Counted from the stretch's first letter, positions 1 to 11,029 are shown. The stretch: DNA of 64,000 nt from Gautieria morchelliformis (GCA_015179125.1 WHVA01000079.1:234222-298221), one strand, 5' to 3'. Made by a program: numbers and translations. Notes: generated by a model not told the origin, from the letters alone.

Positions 1-73
1 GTCAAAAATAAATAAATATGACCTTAAAGTAGCCAAATATTAGTAGAATTAAAAAATAAATCATTTAGATATA

Positions 74-210
74 TAATAGTATTGAACCGGTTCAGAACCG
101 GTTCATGATTGATTCAGACCGATCTAAGGAATGGAGAGGATGCCAGTTCCAGGTTCGGTTCAAATACCAGTTCAGCTCAATGAACTGAACTGGAACTGAA
201 CTGGTATGGA
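74..210. repeat. GAACCGGTTC-type short repeats
   Basis: The palindromic decamer GAACCGGTTC occurs twice in succession, followed by several related direct and inverted words (CAGTTCCAG, GAACTGAACTGG). It lies just before the point where the truncated gene at 232 begins, so it may be the edge of a small repeat that cut that gene. No TIR pair or TSD was identified. Confidence 0.5.
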
Positions 211-231
211 TCAATTCAAGCTGAACTGTAA

Positions 232-1006
232 ACAACACTAGATGATCCGAGCAGCTCTCAGTATCATCCATATTGGTATGCTCGCATCATCGGGGTGTAC
301 CACACGCATGTCATCTATGAACAAGCCAATGGCATGCTTGCTCCCCCTCAGGTCATGCATTTCCTTTGGGTCCGATGGTTTGGGAAGGATACGACATATC
401 GTTCTGGTCCCCAAGCCCGTCGACTGGACCGAATCGGATTCGTCACTGAAACTGATGACACGGAACCCTTTGGATTCCTAGATCCTGCCAACATCATCCG
501 AGCAGTCCATCTCATACCTGCTTTTGCACACGGGAAGACTGATGAACTGCTGTCAGCACCTTCAATTGCGCATGAAGGTGACAATATGCGCCATGAGGAA
601 TGGCAGTATTACTATGTAAACAGGTAAATATTCCATTTACATGCTATTCAACTGTCGTTCTCTAATGAAGGTATACAGATGGGCTGACCACAACATGCTC
701 ATGCGATTCCTTGGCGGAGGGATTGGCCATTCTATTCACTATGCTACGGAGACCAGCGCGAGTCGTCCTGAGGAGAGCGCCGATCTGGATGAACCGATGG
801 ATCCCACATACAACAGCCCTAGGAACCACACTCTTGGTGACGCAGAAGACATGGTGATGGCTGAGTTGGACGAAGAATTGGAGGGTGGTGACTTGGAGTC
901 CGATGCTCTGTCAGACAGCGAGGATGAAGAGGTTCAAGATGATGAGGATGACGATGAGGCCGGAGATGAGGGGGAAGACGGTGGAGATGAGTATGATTCC
1001 GCTTGA
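232..1006 (+). pseudogene. Multicopy fungal protein of unknown function, C-terminal part only
   Basis: The frame opens after a stop at 229-231 and has no start codon, so the 5' part is missing. Exon 1 (to 623) contains HPYWYARIIGVYH and a Trp-rich stretch FLWVRWFG. A GT-AG intron 624-678 joins VNR to WADHNMLMRFLGGGIGH. The last about 60 residues are a run of Asp and Glu ending at TGA 1004-1006. From memory this architecture (WYARVIGIYH block, then a 'VNR.VD...MRYHWG.GIGH' block and an acidic tail) belongs to a very large family of uncharacterised proteins in Agaricomycetes that lies among transposons. The function is unknown. The surrounding short repeats and missing 5' end suggest a dead copy. 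Confidence 0.6.
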
Positions 1007-1735
1007 GCTCCTGAGCTGCTGCCACAGACCCTCCGAGCCCGAGTTGCAGGCATTGAACGACCGGCGAGGGTTACTTCCACCATGTAAGTTGGATTGAGGC
1101 TGACTGACCACTTACGAGGCCTTATAATCCTTACTCCCCACTTACAATGGTGTACAATGTTTATATTGTGTTGTAATCACCTTAAACCCTGCCTGTACAT
1201 TATGGGGCATTGTAAGGCTTACATCGGCCTCGTACGGCTATTACAAGTGAGTATGAGGTGCTCGCAGGCTTACCAAAGCGGCAAGCGCTTATACAGTGGT
1301 ATTAGGGAATTCTGGTTTCGCCTATGTAACACAGCTGCACTATGGTACCTTTGAAGGTCATCCCTCGTCCTGATACTCCATGAAGCCAGTCTGGACACCA
1401 AGGTTCATATCATTTCTGGCCTCTGGAGTCGAGTGGATGTTACCCAGTACACTAGACATCCAAGTGCTGCATTTATAGTTGAAGGTACTAAGAGCCCGTT
1501 CAACTACAGAATCGTATGGAATCACACACCCAAAATGAGATAATGTTGATTCCAGATGATTCCAAAAATTGTGTGAGATTGTGTGACTGTTTGGCTGACA
1601 CAATTTCGGAAATTGCCAACTTCTGCCATTGCAATTTTCATAGGTAAGTTGGAATTCTGGTTCTGACCAGAATTCCTCGTTATTTTGAAAACCGAATCGC
1701 CTTCTGTCATTACACCAGCTCGCTCTACGCACATC
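1007..1735. other. Spacer and probable left flank of the Harbinger unit
   Basis: No convincing coding frame is seen on either strand. From about 1490 there are words such as GAGCCCGTTCAAC and repeated TGTGTGA. They could be the left end of the Harbinger-type element that encodes the next two genes, but a matching inverted copy was not found. Confidence 0.4.
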
Positions 1736-2841
1736 ATGGCGGTTCCCAGATCGGACAAGCCAAAAAAGGAAAGCGTTGACTGGACAGCTGAAGAGGAGGC
1801 CAAGCTCGCTGTACTCCTCCAAGCACACGAGGGTGGTACTCAAGCGGAATCGGGCTGGAAGGCCACCACTTGGAGTCTTGTTGTCACTGCATTGGCAACG
1901 AAGTTCAGTCCTGCAGTAGCCAAGAAAATAGGGCCCTGTAAGACGTGCTCGCAGCGCGTAAGTGCCTTTTCAATTCTATACTACTGGTTTCTAATCTAGT
2001 AGTTAGCTCAAGAAACATTACAAGATAGTCAAAACATTGCGTGAGCAATCTGGGTTTGGATGGAACGAGGGCAAGAAGCTTGTCACAGCGTCGAAAGAGG
2101 TGTGGGATGCGTATATCCTGGTGAGTACATGTGCCGCGTATCTATTCTAATTGCTTATTCTATCACAGGCCCACCCAAAGGCAAAGCCCTTCTGCAGAAG
2201 GAGCTTCCCCCTGTTTGCACAGATGGCGCACCTGGTTGATGGTGTTATTGCCACTGGTACAGGTGTTTTCAGGAGTAGTTCTCCTATTGTAGGTGATATA
2301 GATGAGGGAGATGATGACAATGAAGAATTAGTGGACTCGGGGCATGATGCGCCGGCAGATGAAGATGGGAATAAAAGTAGCGACGATGAAAGTGATGATA
2401 AGGTGTGAACCGTTCTTTTATTTCACTCGTACGCAGTCCTTCTTACACTATGAAGGTTACACCACGCCACAAATCCAAAAAACGCAAGGCTGCCACTGCG
2501 ATGAAGCTGGCATGCAAATGGGTTGGCAAAAGTGGTACTGATGCGATACTTTCCATGAGTACTGCTGTCACCAACATGGCAGCAGCCTTGAGTAATCAAG
2601 GTAATAGTTCTACTACCTTTGTGCATCCCCGGTATGTAAGACAAAAGCCATGCAAACGGTAGAGGATGAAGAGGAAGGGCTCACAGACATTGAGGCAGTC
2701 ACCGTGGCCCAGATTTTCATGTGCAATACAGCTGCTGCAGACATGTATCTGGCAATGCACAATAAGCCCAGGTGGCAGTTGTGGTTGGAGGCTCAGATAC
2801 ATGAAGAAATAGGAACACGGGCAGCTTTATTTGGTATATAG
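1736..2841 (+). CDS. Myb/SANT-like DNA-binding protein of a PIF/Harbinger-type element
   Basis: The ATG at 1736 opens a protein starting MAVPRSDKPKKESVDWT. A trihelix/Myb-SANT-like domain follows: W-T-A-E-E-E-A-K-L early, then GWKATTWSLVVTAL, then FGWNEGKKLVTASKEVWDAYI. Inferred exons are 1736-1957, 2007-2120, 2169-2402, 2456-about 2600 and about 2641-2841; the last junction is uncertain because the simplest GT-AG pair changes frame. The middle is acidic (DEGDDDNEELVDSG) with a basic patch KSKKRK that may be a nuclear signal. In PIF/Harbinger transposons such a protein binds the element ends and escorts the DDE transposase. Its tail-to-tail position with the transposase 16 bp away fits that pairing. 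Confidence 0.7.
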
Positions 2842-2857
2842 TCATATCTGAGTATCC

Positions 2858-3986
2858 CTATGCACGTCGATGGTCCCCTGTCTCATAGTTCAACCACATG
2901 GCTTCAGCAATAGCATCACATATATGTGCTGCCCTTGTGGATTCTGCTCGTGTGATGCCTACATGAGGACCTTCCCCCCAATCCCATTCCATATCATCAT
3001 CAATGTCATGGGTGCGGATAAAGTTATGCAAGATGCAAAGAGCAGAGATGATATGACCCTGCACTGCAATTGGGAACTCATTTGCAAATCGTAGCATGGC
3101 AAATCGTTTGTGAGATACCCCAAAAATCCTTTCAACCACATTTCGTGCCTGTGCGTGTCGCAGATTGAACAGTTCCTTGGGATTTCCAGATCTATGAACT
3201 GTGATAAATATTGGAGATAATAAGCCTATGGTTCTACAACTCACTTGTGCTGACTAGCCTCCCGTAGCGAACACCTCAATATGGGACAGGCAATGCATCA
3301 CATGAGGCAAACCCAGCATCAGCAAGGTAGTACTTCCCAGCTGGTATCTTCAGGTCATGGCACCGTGCATCCTCAAAGATTGCACCATCATATGCACTAC
3401 CCTCCCAGCCAGCAAGGACATAGCAAAAATGCATGTCAAATGTACATGCTGCAAGCACATTTTGGGTAACCCCCCTTTCCTGTTCTGGTAACGTGCCTTG
3501 TCCTCACTGGGTGGATGAACATCCAGATGTGTCCCATCAATTGCACCTAGTGTGTCCTGAAAGTATGGAAAGAGCTTTGGGTTGCTCTCAATCTCTTCAG
3601 CAAGTGGTGTGTTCTCATCAGAGAGTTGGACATAGGTATTATAGAATGGGGTCGTGGTGAGAGCTTCAAGTACTCTGTGAAAGCATCTAGGGACATGATC
3701 AAAACAGGTAATCACATAAAAATAGTAAACTCAATAACTTTGATATGGTGTCTCCACTTCGCTGAAAGTGTTTGGCAAGTTTCCTATTAGACAGGTTGGT
3801 TACGGCTGTGTACAAGAAAATAGCAACTTGTTCCTCCAAGCAAATGTGGCAGGTATGGCCCAGTAGACTTTTGCTGGCAAGCTCCAAGCACAACGCTTGA
3901 AATACATGTTTATGCATGCCAAGTTGGTCCTTCATGCATTGTGGATTGCCATCCAGAAGTTCCTTCACCCAGCCCCATCCTGACAG
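2858..3986 (-). pseudogene. PIF/Harbinger DDE transposase (DDE_Tnp_4 type), split by a short TIR element
   Basis: Reading right to left: a helical N-terminal part (WVKELLDGNPQCMKDQLGMHKHVFQAL), then the catalytic core with IDGTHLD (first Asp), KYYLADAGFA (second Asp) and RNVVERIFGV (Glu), then a C-terminal RGI/HNFIR block typical of Harbinger transposases. Introns interrupt the frame near 3665-3735 and around 3250. The start is not intact. At 3987 the codons for 'SVLSGWGW' are broken by insertion of the TIR element 3989-4805, and the upstream codons for 'HNS' are on the far side at about 4808-4818. It was therefore once an active transposase gene and is now disrupted. Confidence 0.8.
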
Positions 3987-3988
3987 TA

Positions 3989-4805
3989 AGATAGAAGTCG
4001 TTTAAATGCGGCACCTTTACATAAGCACAGGACCGTCCGACGGTGAGCTCAATAAAACTGGAAGGCAGAATTTTTTTGCCAAACTGCTTCCTAGAGTCTC
4101 TTTGGGTTATGCATAGCTACAACTTCTAGGAGAGACTTGGGAAATATCTATATTATTGGACAAGATATATGATGTTCTAAGTGTGACACAAGAAAAATTC
4201 CAAATTATTTTTTCGATGTCCTAGAGTGATTCTACACAATGTCAGTATTTGGACCACCAGAATTTGGTGGTCACGTGATGGATGACGTGATGTATTTGTC
4301 AGCTGTGGCTCGAAGGAAAGACATTGCGCTGCCACTCCAAGGCCTACCCATCATAATAGTATATTTGAACAGTCTGAGCCATGGACATGGGACAAAAATC
4401 TAAAAATAAGGCTTCTTGACTCCACACTCTCAAATCTGCATACCGAAGGGTGAAGGCCGCCATCACGATTGCAGATGATTCAGAGGATTCAGATAATGAG
4501 TACATACTTTACATTAAGGAGCACACTTCACTTCCAGCTGAAGAAGGGGATACTGCTTCTGGACAACTTTCAGTGCTTAGAGATTATATTATTGCATGGC
4601 ATTCCACAGCTATCGTATTTCACTTCCAAAAATTATATCCTAGTTTGGCAAGGCACTATAAAAAGAGAGTCTATTTAGTCTGGTTCACTGAAATGCTGTC
4701 TCAACTAAGGCTTTTTTTTTTTTTTCACCAAATCGAAGATTTGGCGCATCACGTGACATAGGTGCCCGCTTACATAAAGGTGTCACATTTAAGTGACTTC
4801 TATCT
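3989..4805. mobile_element. Short TIR element (TA target) inside the Harbinger transposase
   Basis: The left end starts AGATAGAAGTC and the right end finishes GACTTCTATCT. The imperfect TIRs extend about 40 bp and include the subterminal word CACCTTTA...TAAGC. Each end is flanked by TA (3987-3988 and 4806-4807), as for Tc1/mariner-like elements. Inside are CACGTGAC palindromes (about 4270 and 4750) and a short frame (4450-4680) without a recognisable transposase. The element is 817 bp and non-autonomous. Confidence 0.75.
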
Positions 4806-4810
4806 TACTG

Positions 4811-5646
4811 AATTATGGAGCGGTTTTTATCTAAGTACCTTTTTTGATAGAATGTTGCCATATTGGCAAGGGCACCGGTAAGCACCAACAAAGCGGCCTT
4901 TCGGTGTTTCTGGAGCCTTTCCGACGTGCCCCGTCTCAATTGGGAATGTACTGGCGCCATTGCTTTCTTCGAAGTGGTGCAGTGGCAGCGGTGCAGAGGA
5001 AAAATTCTGTGTCACATGACAGAATTTCAGTTTGGAGTGTTTGGCTGCCTTCGGTGAAATTGAGCAAAATCACGCATTTTGAGTGTCGCGTTCGGCAGGC
5101 TGAAACTGAGCAAACGAGATCACAATACCGCACCACCCGAATTGACATTGCGTTTTCTAATTGCAAATTACAATTCCACCGCCGAACAAGCTCTAAAAGA
5201 CAGCTGTCCATTCATGTAGCTTACAGTAACAAACTTTTGGGCAATGTTATTTTTGACATACGATAGCTATAGCAGCTGTGTTTAAATATGGGATGCCCGG
5301 CTGGTTCTGGACAGAAGTTTATACTCCAAGGAACGGCTCACAGAGCGGCCATACATATATGTATTGACAACACTCCAATATAACTATTAGGGTTATTCAG
5401 GTCCGGTTTTAGCAGCCAGTCCATTATGGGGATGGAAGCCAGCTGAGAACATCCAAGTAAGAAGTGCAGGGGTTGGCAAGGAATTAATTGGCGACAGAGC
5501 GGTGGGCCCAGCCTTGGGAACGGTTATGGAAGCGACAATGTAGAGAAACGATGCCGCGTTAAGTAGGATAGCTGACGGAGCATTGATAGGGTTTAAAGGT
5601 TTAAGTCTATTAGTAGGATTGCGATGGTTAATTACAATGATAAGAC
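4811..5646. other. Gene-free stretch, probably the right part of the Harbinger unit
   Basis: Open frames here (e.g. 4844-5266 plus, 5393-5668 minus) have no motifs and are cut by composition changes. The stretch 5005-5110 is AATTT-rich and vaguely resembles 1520-1620 in inverse orientation, so it may contain the degraded right end of the Harbinger element. Confidence 0.3.
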
Positions 5647-5647
5647 A

Positions 5648-6244
5648 GGGGACACCAGGAACCAGCACCCCTCACGTAAGCAAGCAGGCCAGTAGCAGCC
5701 GCCTTCTGACATCCTCAATTCCACCCACATCCATTAAGTTCTGACCTATTTGAGTCCTAAGAGTCTCTCTCAATATGTCTAGTTTGAATTTGTAGGAAAG
5801 GGTTTAGCTAAATAATGCAGGGTAGCTGAGTTATATACTCTTGAAGTGCAGACTAAGAAATTTTTTCCAAATACTTTATTTTGTGTTTTGGAACCATTTG
5901 GGACACATTTTGTATTTTCCAACCGCAACATTTGGCGCGTCACATGACATGATTTGTCAGCTTTCTCAGTGCTTGGACGTTGGCGCTCAGTGACGGATGA
6001 CCATTCTGGGAGGTCACGTGCCACGTGACACAGCGAATTGGTCAAACATGGGCAGAGTCCCTTGCCCAGTAACATATTAGCAAGTCAATCAAAAGTATAG
6101 TAATTAGATATAAAATTTACACTTCTCTATATCAAAATTGAATTATCTGGCACACTTTTTGAAAAATTGAGATCCAAGTCTTTCGATTTGGCGCGTCACG
6201 TGATCTAAGCGCGCGCTTACGGGTGGTTGGTTCCTGGTGTCCCC
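5648..6244. mobile_element. Short TIR element, family related to the neighbouring ones
   Basis: The left end GGGGACACCAGGAACC (5648) is mirrored by GGTTCCTGGTGTCCCC ending at 6244, about 17 bp. It is followed inward by related words CTCACGTAAGC and GCTTACGGGTG. Inside are GCGCGTCACATGAC and GGCGCGTCACGTGA, shared with the elements on both sides. There is no transposase ORF. The right end abuts the TA that precedes the next element. Confidence 0.65.
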
Positions 6245-6246
6245 TA

Positions 6247-7138
6247 AGGTAGAGGACACCCAAAACCGACACCCCATTACATAAGCATTTGGGCACCGTC
6301 GACAATGGCTTACATGACGCAAGCCTGATCATATAATATAAATCTTTTTGCTAGAATCTTTTCGCATTCCATTGGGCTATCACTTGTTGCAGAGAATTTG
6401 TTGAAATTCTGCAAACTGACAGTAGAGTAAGCTTGACAATGTGCAGGTGATAGAAAAATTAAATTAAAATTTCTATATTGGTTTTGAGTGTTTTGCAGCA
6501 CTTGACATTTTCTGAGAGGACGCAATTTTGCACGTCACGTGATGACACGTGACCTCGGCTAATCCCGCTGAAATTTTTTTCCTGAGCCACACAACGCTAT
6601 TCCTGCTCACTGCCAGTCTCAAAATCGATCCTATAATGACTCGCAGGTCGGCCGCGGTGAAAAAAAGAATCCAGAACCTGCAAAAACTGCCGAAGTCAAC
6701 AAAGACCACCATTGAGGAGGTGCCAGATGAAGACTCAAGCTCAGACTTTATTACAGACCTGGAAGAAGACTCTGATGATGGGTGGGAGGAAGGTGACAAT
6801 GAGATAATTGGGAGGTTTCAGATCCTTGAGAATGAAGGGCTTGCAGAGTGGGATGAAGACAACCTGGAGGATGACGATGAGGAAGCCGCCAGAGATCAAA
6901 AACGACGCAGCGCTCTCACCGGCGATACCATGGTCATCGGATTCTTCCAAATTCTATACTACAGGAGCTGAAAGAGGCAGGAAAAGAGTGAATAAGTTAA
7001 CTGGCTTGCCCTCTAATCCCCACCACTGCTGGGTCTGCACCAAATAAAAATAAAAATTTCCGACCTGCCGGATTTTGCGCTCACGTGACGTAGACGCCCG
7101 TATTACATAAGGGTGTCGGTTTTGGGTGTCCTCTACCT
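6247..7138. mobile_element. TIR element with TA target site, 892 bp
   Basis: The left end AGGTAGAGGACACCCAAAAC and its exact inverse at 7111-7138 form a 28-bp TIR (AGGTAGAGGACACC... to ...GGTGTCCTCTACCT), flanked on both sides by TA (6245-6246, 7139-7140). The subterminal word CACGTGA (6195, 7083) is again present. It contains a remnant of a protein gene (next entry) but no DDE catalytic domain, so it is a deletion derivative of a Tc1/mariner-like element. Confidence 0.85.
6636..7047 (+). pseudogene. N-terminal remnant of a basidiomycete DDE-transposon protein
   Basis: From ATG 6636 the frame reads MTRRSAAVKKRIQNLQKLPK followed by an acidic stretch (EEVPDEDSSSDF, EEDSDDGWEEGD). Around 6880, in another frame, stands EIKNDAAL. 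From memory, the combination of a basic 'AxKKRxxNL', an acidic segment and 'EIKNDAALLHFS' marks the N-terminal region of proteins encoded upstream of Tc1/mariner-type DDE endonucleases in many Agaricomycetes. Here it is frameshifted, and the endonuclease part is absent. It lies wholly within the TIR element. Confidence 0.5.
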
Positions 7139-7317
7139 TATCTAAGTGCGATTTTTTGAGGTGTTTTCGGTCAAAAATTTTGTCATCTTCCTCCGTGATC
7201 TGAAAGGTCATTACATTTCTACAAGACTCCTTGTAGAGCGTATAGATGCAAGATTCTTCGTGGGAAATTGCCATGATATGCAAAGGGAGAATAAAATACG
7301 AATATCCAGCTATATGA

Positions 7318-8928
7318 TTACTAAATTTAATAAATCAGTTAGTTTCCTGATCAAACAGTCCATGAGTAGGAAATAAACGTACCTGCAACAAAGGATCCCG
7401 GAAATGCTTCTGATGATTGTGCACAAACGCAACTCTTGTCTTATAATCTTCCTTCCGTCTCTGATCGCGGAACTCCCTAATGTGTCTCCCCGCCTCCTTG
7501 GCTTCACCACGATTCCGTGCTTTGATCACCTGCGTACCTGTGCCGAAAGCGCCGTACCCGCCTTTCACAGGAACAAGGTCCGACCGTTTGTCCGCTAGCA
7601 GTCGTCGAACGATGGCGGCGCCGGACTTGGGGTCTTCCGAGGCGCGGGATGTGGGGAAGGACTGTGCATAATAGCGTCGCATGGAGCGATGGCCGATGCG
7701 CGCGCCAGAGGCGAGAACGAGCTCGTAGTCCGTGTCACCGAACGCGATCTGGGGTTCTGGCAAGCCATCTTCATCCTCTGACGAACCCTCATCTATAATC
7801 TCATCGGCTTCTCCATCATCATTTACATCTTCCCATTCCTGCTCCTCTTCCTCCACATCCGAGCTATGCATACGCTTTGATTTAGCAGCCTTCTTTCCCT
7901 TGCTAGTAGCATCCGGGTAACTTGAAGAAAAGTCATAGAAATCCGACATCTCCAGTCGGTCCTTTTCCTCATCATACGCAATTTTGCAATGCCCCTTATC
8001 GCTCATGTGTTTCCACACAGCCTCTATAGTCCTAAACTCCCGTCCTTTACCGTTGCAGAACAAACACACGTTGCCCACAGCCACTTTCTCTCCCAGATAT
8101 GTCAAGAGCCCATTCAAATCTTGGAGATATTCCATGTCGGGTATGAAGAATGAATGGGTCACCGACATATGTGCCAATAGGTCTTCCATAGTGGAGGAGT
8201 GGTGGGGACAGAAGAGACATGAGGTGGGGCTGAGACGAGATCGTGCTGCGGCGATTTTGGCGTCGATGGTTTGGGTGATGGCGTCATCGTCTGCGTCGTC
8301 GTCGACTCTTAATCCCGAAGGCCCTGGGTGGGAACCTTGGGATGGAGAGGGAGACCTAGGGTTGGACGTCACAGCCTCATTCGGTAGTTCTGATTTGGTG
8401 ACCGAAGCAGATGAGGTCAAAACCTTCTGTTGTGGACTCGTTTTTAGCTCGTTCTCCTTATGTTTCTTAGAGTTCATGTGCGAACGATACGCATTCTCGG
8501 TCGTGTACACTTTACTGAAAAAGGATGTCAGATATGAGACGACAGCATAAAAGAAACAGTCCTCACTTGCACACTTCACATGTCGCTCCTTTGGGTGACG
8601 TCGTGACTGCCGTCTCGGCTCGCCTTTGGAGTACTTTTTGGTTGAACATGGCAGCAGTAATAGGGGGCAAAGATGCCACCCTTCGCTGTAGAGAACACAT
8701 GTGAGATAAAGCTAACGCCACGAAACTGGGCACACCTTCATATTGTAGCGGTGATGGTCCGAACGATAATGAACGCCTGTAAACGCACCTTTTCTCAGTG
8801 GCGGGGACGAATTGGTGTGCTGGAGACTTACGTTGGTCTTCTGCTGTTGGAAAGCCGATAGAACACGACATACAGGTAAACAGAGGTTGCTGAGCCAAAT
8901 TTGTGGTCATTTCCACAGTGACAGACAT
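7318..8928 (-). CDS. REI1: Cytoplasmic 60S biogenesis factor REI1 (ZNF622 family)
   Basis: A C2H2 zinc-finger protein that in yeast removes Arx1 from cytoplasmic pre-60S ribosomal particles. Exons inferred from GT-AG sites with matching phase: 8832-8928, 8736-8776, 8567-8685, 7383-8514 and probably 7318-7320. Exon 1 carries the first finger (FTCMSCSIGFPTAEDQR) completed by exon 2 (HYRSDHHRYNMKRRVASLPP). Exons 3-4 give CEVC-NK-VYTTENAYRSHMNSKKH. Further fingers are CLFCPHHSSTMEDLLAHM and CLFCNGKG...AVWKHMSDKGHCKI, then an acidic region and a conserved C-terminus ending HFRDPLLQ. A 62-bp intron (7321-7382) would place the stop codon TAA alone in the last exon; without it the protein gains about 15 unrelated residues. 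Single-copy housekeeping gene. Confidence 0.93.
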
Positions 8929-9707
8929 GGTAGTTGGTGCTAAGGTAAAATTCTGAATTTGTCATTCAGCTTTCCCACGCATACACACTTCTACTAAGTA
9001 GTAGCTTCGAGTCGTGCTGGAGATTTACAGCAAGAAACACTAGGCGTATAGTTCCCATTCCTCATGTCATGTCAAGCCAGCCAACCCCGGATCATGCTGG
9101 CCGCTCTATGCTCACCATCACCCGCCTGGCTTCCCTGTACCCCGTGCCGACATTTGGGTCCTAGGATAACCCCACCCTCGTTACATAGCAGGGGTATGAC
9201 TGCCCAGAGTTAACAAAGGGTATAGAAGTTAAGACTGTTCCCGGTCCTGTGTCGCCGAGTTTTCCACCTCCGGAGTTATGGATGCTATGTAGGACGAGGG
9301 TGAGCTCGACCGGGATCCATATCCTTGATCACCGGACAGATTCGTGCCGTTGTTTACTCGCAAAAATCACGAACATGGGCCGTCCGTCATGCATTAATAT
9401 GAAAGCACTTCCGCCACTTGTTACATATACTGTGGCCTCACGGCCCAGGCTGGAAATTGCCTTGTCTGTACAAAGATCTCTCGTGGGTCGTGGCGTCCTG
9501 CTTGGATATACTTATGTGTAAGACGAGAGCATTATAAAATTAGGCGCGTACTGTAATACGATACTGGTAACTTTCAAAGCCGGTGACTCATGCGTGACTC
9601 AATGTTGTGCTCATACTGTCTTTTCTCCGCTGGTCATGATTGCCGTCGGTACGCGTCATAACCAATCATGTCGTCAGCCTGCGTGAATACCTGTTGCGAT
9701 CGTAGCA
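8929..9707. other. Intergenic region between REI1 and HSP12-like
   Basis: This is a divergent promoter region of about 860 bp. It has no credible ORF (the frame at 9249-9521 has no motifs and no splice support). A CAGGGGT word at about 9187 resembles a stress-response element, but a single copy proves nothing. Confidence 0.5.
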
Positions 9708-9714
9708 TATAAAA
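9708..9714 (+). promoter_or_regulatory. TATA box of the HSP12-like gene
   Basis: TATAAAA lies 80 bp upstream of the ATG at 9788, with a pyrimidine-rich, CAAAC-containing leader between. The spacing suits a stress-inducible fungal promoter. Confidence 0.6.
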
Positions 9715-9787
9715 CCGCCCTGTTTCTGTCCTAGAGGCCCAGTATTGACCTCATACTGCCCTACCAAAACCAAACTTTGAATTCAAC

Positions 9788-10170
9788 ATGTCCGAACAAA
9801 CGCGTCAATCTTTCACCGACAAGGCTGCTTCTGACGTCAAGGTTTGCTACATCATCTCTAGCAAGCAAGTATGAATGTTGACACCCCTTCAGCCTGATCA
9901 GCAGAAGACAACCACGGAGCAGGCAAAGGACACCATGAAAGGCAAAGCAGACTCGGCTGCCTCTACCCTCCAGCCTGACGTGCGTTTGCTAAATTTGCGC
10001 TTGAGCTACTCAATCTCATACCCAAACAGTCCCAGAAGTCGACTAGCCAGAAGGCTGGTGACACCCTCGCCGAGAGCACGGACAAGGTCAAAGAGAGTAC
10101 GTGTGCCGAAACTGGACTTTGATTGCATCTCACTTCGTCATGTGAAGCTGTAGGCCTAGGGAATAAGTAA
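9788..10170 (+). CDS. HSP12/HSP9-like small stress protein
   Basis: Four exons (9788-9841, 9893-9979, 10030-10096, 10154-10170) splice in frame into a 74-residue hydrophilic protein. It starts MSEQTRQSFTDKAASDVKPD, contains the repeated pattern PDQQKTTTEQ...KGKADSAASTLQPDSQKSTSQKAGD, and ends KVKESLGNK. This Ala/Lys/Asp/Ser-rich, Cys- and Trp-free composition with the 'R-Q-S-F-T-D-K' start is characteristic of the fungal heat-shock protein 9/12 family. Those proteins associate with the plasma membrane and accumulate in stress and stationary phase. The introns are only 49-57 bp, so single-frame scans see only fragments. A TATA box precedes it. The symbol is left blank because the family often has several paralogues. 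Confidence 0.92.
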
Positions 10171-10343
10171 TCACCTCAAGTCTTCTGTGGATATTGGACT
10201 CGGTGATGTTAGCTTACACGTGAACGTCATTGGCAAGACTTGTCTGTAATCTTAGACCATCATGGCGGAATATCGCAACATCGTTTTTGCAATTGCGACC
10301 TTATGTGCACACTCAAAGTACTAGTAGTGGACGCAAAGACATT

Positions 10344-11029
10344 CTATCCCCTTTTCTTCGACACCCCAACCGTCTTCCCGCGGCGACCTGAAAGGTGTCA
10401 GGGTGGGGTAAAAGATTGATGCCATGACAGGAAACATACCTGTGGTTTTCGTGTGCTGCCCTCTGACACGGATACCCCAAAAGTGTCTCAAGCCTCTGTG
10501 GGCTCGGATCTTCTTTAAACGCTCCAGGTCATCGCGGAGCTTAGAATCCAGACTGTTAGATAATATCTGTCCATCCTTGCCATCGACTATATCCTTCTGA
10601 CGATTAAGGAACCACCGCGGGATCTTGAACTGCAGTGGGTTCTGCATGATCTGAACAATTCGTTCCAGTTCATCGGAGTTGAGGTCTCCGGCGCTATATC
10701 AAGTTCAGTCAATGATAATACGGAGAAAAACTTAGCACGCACCGTTTCTTAAGGTCGACGTCTGCCTTCTTGCAGACGAGGTTAGCGTACCGTCGACCGA
10801 CGCCTTTGATCTCCGTTAGCGCATACCTGAAGGTGCAAGATGAAAGGTCAGGTCCATAAACAGTTGTGGTCGAAAGATGACACACATGATTTTGCGCTTG
10901 CCATCGACGTTGGTGTTCAGCAAACGCAAAATGTGCTGAGTATTAACACGTCAGAAACAACATTTGCACGAAACAAAAACGTGAGCGTACCTGGAATTGT
11001 TGGTGGGCTTCCGGGAGGACAAGCGACAT
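10344..11029 (-). CDS. RPS18: 40S ribosomal protein S18 (uS13)
   Basis: Five exons (10991-11029, 10886-10935, 10743-10826, 10440-10693, 10344-10387) give about 156 residues. The start [30 protein letters not shown] leads into [58 protein letters not shown], the helix [28 protein letters not shown] and the end [13 protein letters not shown] follow. This is the full uS13 protein of the small-subunit head (B1 bridges to 60S). Many short introns near the 5' end are usual for basidiomycete ribosomal protein genes. An acceptor (TTTCAG at about 11057) just upstream of the start suggests an additional intron in the 5' UTR. Confidence 0.96.

Noticed and set aside
1358..1843. 161-residue minus-strand frame
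   Set aside because: Covers the promoter and first exon of the Myb-like gene on the opposite strand and has no motif.
5393..5668. 91-residue hydrophobic minus-strand frame
   Set aside because: Could suggest a membrane protein, but it runs into the TIR of the element starting at 5648 and has no start context or homologue I recognise.
9249..9521. 90-residue plus-strand frame between REI1 and HSP12-like
   Set aside because: No motif, splice support or compositional signal; probably chance.
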